From Papaver somniferum (Eukaryota; Streptophyta; Magnoliopsida; Ranunculales; Papaveraceae), in the NCBI RefSeq assembly GCF_003573695.1, contig NC_039361.1, forward strand, positions 96,226,279 through 96,290,278: 64,000 nucleotides of DNA, in the 5' to 3' direction. Shown one piece after another: positions 58,000-64,000 of the stretch (the first letter of the stretch is position 1; the number at the start of each line of letters is the position of its first letter). A model generated the notes under the pieces. The model was not told the origin of the DNA and ran no database searches. It worked only from the letters and a program-made list of their open reading frames with translations. The translations under genes and the position numbers were made by a program.

Positions 58000-59492
58000 A
58001 TAGAATTCAATTGATTCAATGGTTTTGCACCTACTTCATGAACTCCTCTTCTAGGGTTGGGTTGTGTTTGACTAGGAAACCTACCTTTTTCTCTCAAAGA
58101 CTCATTTATCAGACCAACCTGGGATTTTAACTCAGAATTAACCTGGCTATTTTCTTGTCTTATACTGTTACTAGCTTGTAGTTACTGTTCTACTGATACC
58201 TGAAATTTTGCAGTTTGCTGAGTTAACAAGGAGTGAGACTACTCTATACTTAAGATTTTCTTATCCGACTGATTCTGAAATTGAGCTTTTCCCGAAGGAT
58301 TCTTAGTATATCCAAAACCTGGGTGAGTGTTAGAATTACTGAATTGACCTTGATTCTATCCCTTAAACCACGAAAGTTCGGATGGTTTCTCCAACCATGA
58401 TTGTAGGTTTCTGAATATGGATCAAGATTTTGACGGTTATCGAATCTAGTATTATTATAGAGATCATTGGCTTGCTCTTCAATAGTCTGTTCTTCCCAAA
58501 AAGGCTCCACTCGACCACTAGTGTGACCCAATTCTAAAGCTTCTAATCTTTTGGCTATTGATGCAATTTTAGCATCTGATTCAGAATTTCCTTCTACCCT
58601 ATTAACGTTTCCTCTACTTAGAAGAATTATTTTCTGGGGTTCCCTGCTATTTTCCTATTTCTGGGTTTTCTCGGCGATTTCATTCAAAAATTTCATCGCT
58701 GCATCAACAGTTTGGTTTTCAAACCCACCGGTACACAGAGACTCAACCATGGTTGTTGTAGAATAATTTAAACCCTTATAAAGGATCTGAACTAGCCTAA
58801 CCTTTTCTAAACCATGATGGGGACATTGTGTTAACAAGTCATTGAACCTTTCCAAATACCTATACAAAGATTCTCCCTCTTGCTGAGTAAACGTGCAGAT
58901 TTGCATCCTAATAGACGATGTTTTATGTCTAAGGAAAAATTTATTGAAAAAGGCAGATGTAAGCTTCTCATATGTTTCAATTGACTCGGAAGTCAAACTA
59001 TATAGCCAAGATTTGGCTTTATGTTTTAGGGAGAAAGGGAATTACCTAAGTTTCAACGCATCATCATCTAGTCTCTAATTCTTAGGATACTACAAATTTC
59101 ATCAAAATCCCTAACATGGAAATAGGGGTTTTTATTTTCCTTCCCTTAAAAGATTGGGAGCATCTGTATGGTCCCAGGTTTTAGTTCATAATTTGCTTAT
59201 GTTTCAGCTAACTTAATACACGAAGGACGATTTTTCCTAGTAGATTTAGCAAAGTTTTCAAAGTTTCCACTTCTAGCACTAACGGATTACTAGGTTTCTC
59301 ACCAAGAGACAGACGTTCAAAAATAGACTTTCCAAAATCAAAGGTCTCTAGATTAAGGTAATCAAGATCCTTGTTTAGTAAAATGGAACCACTAGGTTTT
59401 TCTTTAACAAATCGACCTAGAGCGTCTCTTTTACGTTCAGGAATACACAAGAATTGAGCAAGAATATGTACACATGCAAATGCTGGGCTCAC
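58000..59492 (-). pseudogene. gag: Gag of Athila element F, broken
   Basis: In sense: an N-terminal frame (59492-59208) with ALGRFVKEKPSGSI, the gag core (58996-58655: AFFNKFFLRHKTSSIRMQI, then QQEGESLYRYLERFNDLL and CPHHG), and a C-terminal part (58531-58250: SETYNHGWRNHPNF). Gag would form the virus-like particle. It is in at least three frames, so not functional. No zinc knuckle is visible. Confidence 0.78.
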
Positions 59493-59940
59493 TAAATTAG
59501 GTAAGCTTGGGTTACCTACAACAAAATATATCTACAGTCAAAGACTGGTCACAGGTACAAGGCTGAGGCTTGTGCTGTTTCGGATGTTAACGCCCACTTG
59601 TTTTCCTGAAATCGGTGCCAGACGAGAATGCAATTGGTGTGTGCATGTTTTTTTCCCAATAAATAAATAAAATAATAACAAGCAACCAAATAAAAGAAAA
59701 TTACAAGTCCAAAAGGAAATAAAGAAACTAATAAATAAAAGTTCTTAAAAATAAAATCTTCGGCTTTCTCCTTTTATGGCAAGGTAGTCTAACTTCCAAC
59801 TTTAGCTTCAAGTCAATCCTGCACACCAAGAACAAAAACTACCAAAGTAAAATCTAGAAAATAATATCATAAAATAAAATCTTAATTAAATTAAGCAATG
59901 ACTAATAACAAAAAATCTAAAACCTAAACCTATAGACAAG
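59493..59940 (-). other. Leader of element F between primer site and gag
   Basis: About 450 bp, AT-rich, no coding signal; the ATAAATAAA-rich tract at 59650-59760 is typical of untranslated leader. Confidence 0.6.
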
Positions 59941-59958
59941 TCCGCGTAGCCGTCGCCA
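59941..59958 (-). promoter_or_regulatory. Degenerate tRNA-Asp primer binding site of element F
   Basis: The plus strand matches the tRNA-Asp 3' end at 12 of 18 positions, ending CGCCA, six bases from the LTR start at 59964. Its position, the same as in A, B and D, supports it despite decay. Confidence 0.6.
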
Positions 59959-59963
59959 AAAAT

Positions 59964-60664
59964 TGATGAGGATTTTCAAGTAGTAATTAAAAGTTCGTTC
60001 TAGACTTGTGAAAGTTCGATTCTAGATTTAAATTCTAATCCTAAAACAACAAATTAAATTAATATTGTTTTCAAGAGTGAGAGAGACTAGGGCTAAGATT
60101 CCACTATTTCACCAATTTCCAAAGTGATTTTGATAATTGTAATTATACAATATCCGCACATTCAAGTTGATTCTAATTATTGCAAAAGTAGATTTTTAGA
60201 AGAACAATTGTAAATCAAAAGTATCGGATATCAAAAACCCTAGGATAAGCATATACCGTCAGTAGAAATCACAATTGATTGATAAAAATCATTAAATCCA
60301 TTTTTTATTCTAAGCAAACAATCATAAAACAAATTGCATAAATTAATAAAATAAAGTTTCCACTTTTTCATTGGCGAAAGAGCTTCCTCCATCGCCCCAG
60401 AGATTAAGTTTAGCTCATCATATTGGAAACATGCTCAAAAGAATTTTTCATTGCTCAAAAAGGTGTTTTCAAGGTGAAAAGAGTGAAGAAAATAGGAAAA
60501 CAATCACAAACTGGAGTTGCTAAAGGGGTACTCTCATTCGCTAGAGATGTATCGCAACTGCTGCAGTTTAGCTATATATCAGTTTTGTTGTATAATAAAT
60601 ACAGTTCTCAGTGGTCTTATGTTCTTCGTCTTTAACTGCTGCAGCAGCAGAACCAGTTTCCTGC
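59964..60664 (-). mobile_element. 5' LTR of element F, interrupted by G
   Basis: Plus strand begins TGATGAGGATTTTC and matches 45512-46205 of the 3' LTR with scattered differences. The match stops at 60664 (TTCCTGC), where G begins. The remaining part of about 1 kb would lie right of G, outside the window. Confidence 0.83.
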
Positions 60665-62084
60665 TGTTGATGGTGGTTTTTAGTATAGGGGGAAAACTGT
60701 AAAAATCTATCTACCTGACCCGGCATCAGATGTAGTAGACATTGATATGTCTATACTCCAAATGGAATTTGGAGAATATATCACAATCTGATGAGTGCAT
60801 ATATCTCTCTTCATATTATATTGAAACTCAAGCTCCTAGATGAATTGTTCACTAGTATAGAGCCTAATGATTATATAAGCTCCTAGCTGCATTAATCACT
60901 AATGCCGGAGCCTGCCGAGTATCTTTCTTATGCTATGTTCCCTGGTTGAACCCTTAATATTGATATGGCATGACAATTTGTGTTCACTCGCAGCAGAGTA
61001 GCACGAATTTCCAAGTATCAAGGTTAAGGCCCTTGCATAAAAGTACTCAATCGGAAAGCATACTGCTCTCTGGAAATAAACTTAAAGAAATCTGTGTCAA
61101 AACATGGAATTCAATCAATTTTGTGATAATTCACAAGATTCAGATATTACCCTGACTAATTTGCAAAAATTAGGGTTTTGCGCCCTGCGCGGTATATTAG
61201 ACTCCGCCGGTCGAAATTAAGCTTAGGTAAACTAGGCAATTAATCCGCCATGGATTAGTAGGTGCAAAATCATACCCAAAATCAGAAAACAAGGAATAAA
61301 ATGATCCACGGAATAGGAGAAGCAGCAAATTTCCTTCGACCAATCAGGTCGCTTTAAATCCGATACGTGCACCTGGAAGTGTGGCCACGCCCATGCTTGG
61401 CTGGCCCCTCTTTTTATCGACCAATCAGGTCGCTCTAAACTTGCCACAGTATTAAAAGAGGCAAAATTGGGCTAGATGGTCACAAAACTGCACCGACATG
61501 CCAATGGCATGCCAAACGTGTATGCCAAATGTGCCATCCCACTCCGTATGCTAATGGAATGCCAAACATGCCATGCCGCGTCAATGTACTAAACGTGCAT
61601 GCCAAACATGCAAAACGTGCGGCTTTGCCACAACCGCATGCCGAACGTGCCAACGTGCCATAAATAACGCGCCTAAGTGTTAGCCCACTTTTTGTTCGTG
61701 GACAATGCCACAACAGAGTTTGGTCAAGGTTTCCCAACTAGAAAACGATTTCCTTTAGTGGCATTAGTTGAAACCCTAACTTTGGTCGTGGCTCAAATTA
61801 CGCCACTTTGGGCCCCACAACATTGCCACGATCCATGTGGGATCGGGAAACCCTAAAAATGGCGCCATGCTATGGCCACTCATAGCCTCCCTTGCTCTTG
61901 TGACCATTCCCATGTTTTTGCTTCACCATAATTCCTCTGGCGTGGCCATGGTGTCGTTTGCACAAAGAACGTCACCGTGCCGCGATCACATGCTACACGC
62001 TCAAATTTGGGTTTCGGACAAACCCTAACTTAGATAAGGTTTCCACGCCAACCAAGCCAAGTAATGCTCCCTAGGGTATTAAGT

Positions 62085-62290
62085 TTGATATGCCGTCAAG
62101 CCCTAATTTCGGCCACGGCGCCAAATTCTAGCTTGACCATGCCGCCAAGCCCTAATTTTGTCCACGACGCCAAATTCTAGCTTAGCCATGCCACCAAGCC
62201 CTAATTTTGGCCACGGTGCCAAATTCTAGCTTGGCCATGCCGTCAATCCCTAATTTTGGCCACGGCGCCAAATCCTAGCTTTGCCCAAGC
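62085..62290 (+). repeat. Minisatellite in LTR G, four 50-bp units
   Basis: Unit core AAGCCCTAATTTTGGCCACG, then GCGCCAAATTCTAGCTTGGCCATGCC; four near-identical copies. Confidence 0.82.
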
Positions 62291-62817
62291 CACCATGTCA
62301 CTGGCATGTGCCAATGGCTCCACTATGCTATTAAAAGATGCCAACAGAATGTGGCCATAATCAATGGCCACCCTTTCTCATGAGTTGCAATCTCAGTCGT
62401 CCAAATTCGCCACCGAATTGACGGGCCTGTGGAAAGTCTTAGGCAGCCAGCCAAGGCAAGCCTAAATAATGTCACGTACTATTTTCCTACGACAAGTGTT
62501 CTGATTTTGACTTGCCAAACATAGCAAACTGCTACATGTTTTCCATGAAAACAGCCGAGACATCAAACATGTCACAAACTTGGGTATACTCATCAGGGTA
62601 TTGGTCTGGAGATTTACAGCGTACGGCGTGCAACTTGCCCATTACAAGAAAGTGTGATAAAGCAGGGCAGTTTGTGGCGGAAATAAGTAGTGGGTGTAAA
62701 CTAACCCGTCTCCTTCATATTGGGAACGTGGTCTCTTCCATTTACACATTACCCCACTTCTCCATCACTCAATCATTCCCACTTTCTACGAGATCAGAGT
62801 GCGTTCAATATGACTTG

Positions 62818-62825
62818 TATAAATA
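62818..62825 (+). promoter_or_regulatory. TATA box of LTR G
   Basis: TATAAATA about 380 bases before the presumed LTR end. Confidence 0.55.
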
Positions 62826-63356
62826 AGTTCTATCTATTTCAACCAATAACAAGTTTTTGGTCAACAACAACACAGTATCCAGAAAACACCAAAGAACTGA
62901 TAGCTTACATTACGCAAGCCAGTTCCACATTCTGATACAAGTCATAAAATAGCCACACCTTCAGAATTAACCATTCTGGTCTCAACACCTTCTTCGCTTC
63001 CCTCCCTAAGACCAACCCTTCTCCTTCACTTTGTGACGGAAGCAAGCCTGGAACGGCCATTTCTTGGTTTAGGCCAGGAGTATACAGATTGATCTCTTGA
63101 ATCTAAAGTACTCTCGTGTAGTGTTTAAGGTTTAGGCTCGTTTCTCATCCACACACCCAAATTGACCAAGACCAGCAGAAACAGTTTTTACCCATAAACA
63201 ATTTGCGACCACATTAAATCTCTCGGTTGCAAATTTAATTATCAATTTCATTTCCATTCCAACTGGTCTTAGGCCCAATTCAATCGTTAATTGAAACCCA
63301 TTTCAGTCAAAGATTCTTTCCAGGTGTATTCGGGTCATTCGAACCTTGCAGAAGTA

Positions 63357-64000
63357 ATGAATAGCTGGAAGCCAACTACCATGGAATACATGACAGAAAT
63401 GTTATAAGATATGGTTTCCAGCCAACTCGATATTATCAGGCGGCAAAACGAGACACTTCGTAAGAGTATAATAAGCCGATTGTAGGACGAATCAGAAAAG
63501 GCTTATCCAAAGGATCCCGCCAATTTCAAGAGTAATATGAAGTATGTTAAATCTTTGGATAAATCCTGCCCCTCTACCAATGAGGATGATGAAGGAGCAC
63601 ACAGCCACATCATAAAGGAGCGGAAAAAGAGCGGGTAATTGGATTCTGCCAACAAAGAGAACCAGGATAATTTCACAAGACTAGGGGAGGAGACTTGCCA
63701 GGTGCGCCACAACATATTCAAAACAAAGGTAAAGAGCCGGCCTATGAAGCCTTGCTGGAATTTTTTTTATCTCCAAACCCTCGCATAAGTTCAAAGAATT
63801 GTCCAACAGTCTGCAACCACGACTGCTTTGCTGAAGAGAGAAGCACCTGAAGAGGGGAAAATTTACCAAGACGCTTATGAAAACGAACACTGCACCAATG
63901 AACAATATCCATCTCAGCCACCGCGTGTCGCCGTCCCTAACGCATGCCCCTCAAGAGAAATTACCTTGCAGCAATACGGTAGAAATAAACGGTCCGCTCA
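63357..64000 (+). pseudogene. Gag-like N-terminus of element G, broken and cut by window end
   Basis: One frame starts MNSWKPTTMEYMTEML and stays coding-like for over 100 codons, with stops at three places (TAA, TAG, TAA). It reads SSQLDIIRRQNETLRKS, then KYVKSLDKSCPSTNEDDEG and KERKKSG, a pattern of helix, acidic turn and basic patch as at the start of gag of plant gypsy elements. No diagnostic domain is reached before the frame decays (after about 63780). Confidence 0.45.

Larger units (their letters stand above)
60665..63200 (+). mobile_element. 5' LTR of gypsy-like element G
   Basis: About 2.5 kb starting TGTTGATGGTGG inside the F LTR and ending near AACA at 63200, before a possible primer-site region with TTTGCGACCACATT. 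The right limit is inferred from the change to a gag-like frame. A TATAAATA box lies at 62818-62825. It contains two GC-richer repeat zones: 61480-61680 with GCCAAACGTGC variants, and 62085-62290. Confidence 0.6.

Overview
The window is flowering-plant nuclear DNA made almost entirely of nested transposable elements. I found no host gene, rRNA, tRNA or CRISPR. A plant origin follows from four things: Athila-type Ty3/gypsy elements with tRNA-Asp primer sites, Ty1/copia LTRs with an initiator-Met primer site, a Mutator-like element carrying a Ulp1-like second gene, and a plant-type non-LTR reverse transcriptase. The density of nesting implies a large genome. A basal eudicot such as the poppy order is only a hunch.

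Layout (labels are mine). Positions 1-7261 hold a tandem Athila-like array on the minus strand, LTR-internal A-LTR-internal B-LTR, interrupting a copia LTR (X1, 7262-9125). Positions 9126-11399 are AT-rich and unassigned. From about 11400 to the right edge is a nested set: C(D), C(X2) and C(E(F(G))). Element C (Athila-like, minus) is cut by D at 12869-33993, by solo LTR X2 at 36379-38730 and by E at 39236. Element E (copia-like, plus) is cut at 45512 by F (Athila, minus), whose 5' LTR is cut at 60665 by G (gypsy-like, plus). F also holds solo copia LTR H (47945-50753) and a 5'-truncated non-LTR retrotransposon (50829-53455).

D (12869-33993, plus) has a left LTR split by three DNA transposons: a gene-fragment-carrying MULE-like element (13103-14703), a hAT-like element (15266-16791) and an 11 kb MULE (17405-28482). 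Its right LTR holds a hAT-like MITE (31744-32277). With insertions removed, both D LTRs come to about 1.9 kb, which supports the reconstruction.

How the parts relate. Only F keeps recognisable gag, protease, RT, RNase H and integrase, and all of it is broken. A, B, C and D are shortened relatives with LTR, primer site and polypurine tract but little or no pol. They could only have moved using enzymes from an F-like partner. Two things are shared by A, B, C, D and F: a hairpin with AGGA loop near the first polypurine-like tract, with base-pair covariation, and a roughly 30-residue acidic motif that sits between protease and RT in F and is retained or multiplied in the others. The 11 kb MULE carries about 40 copies of a 23-bp inverted-repeat motif in its non-coding parts. 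These are the strongest candidates for something undescribed.
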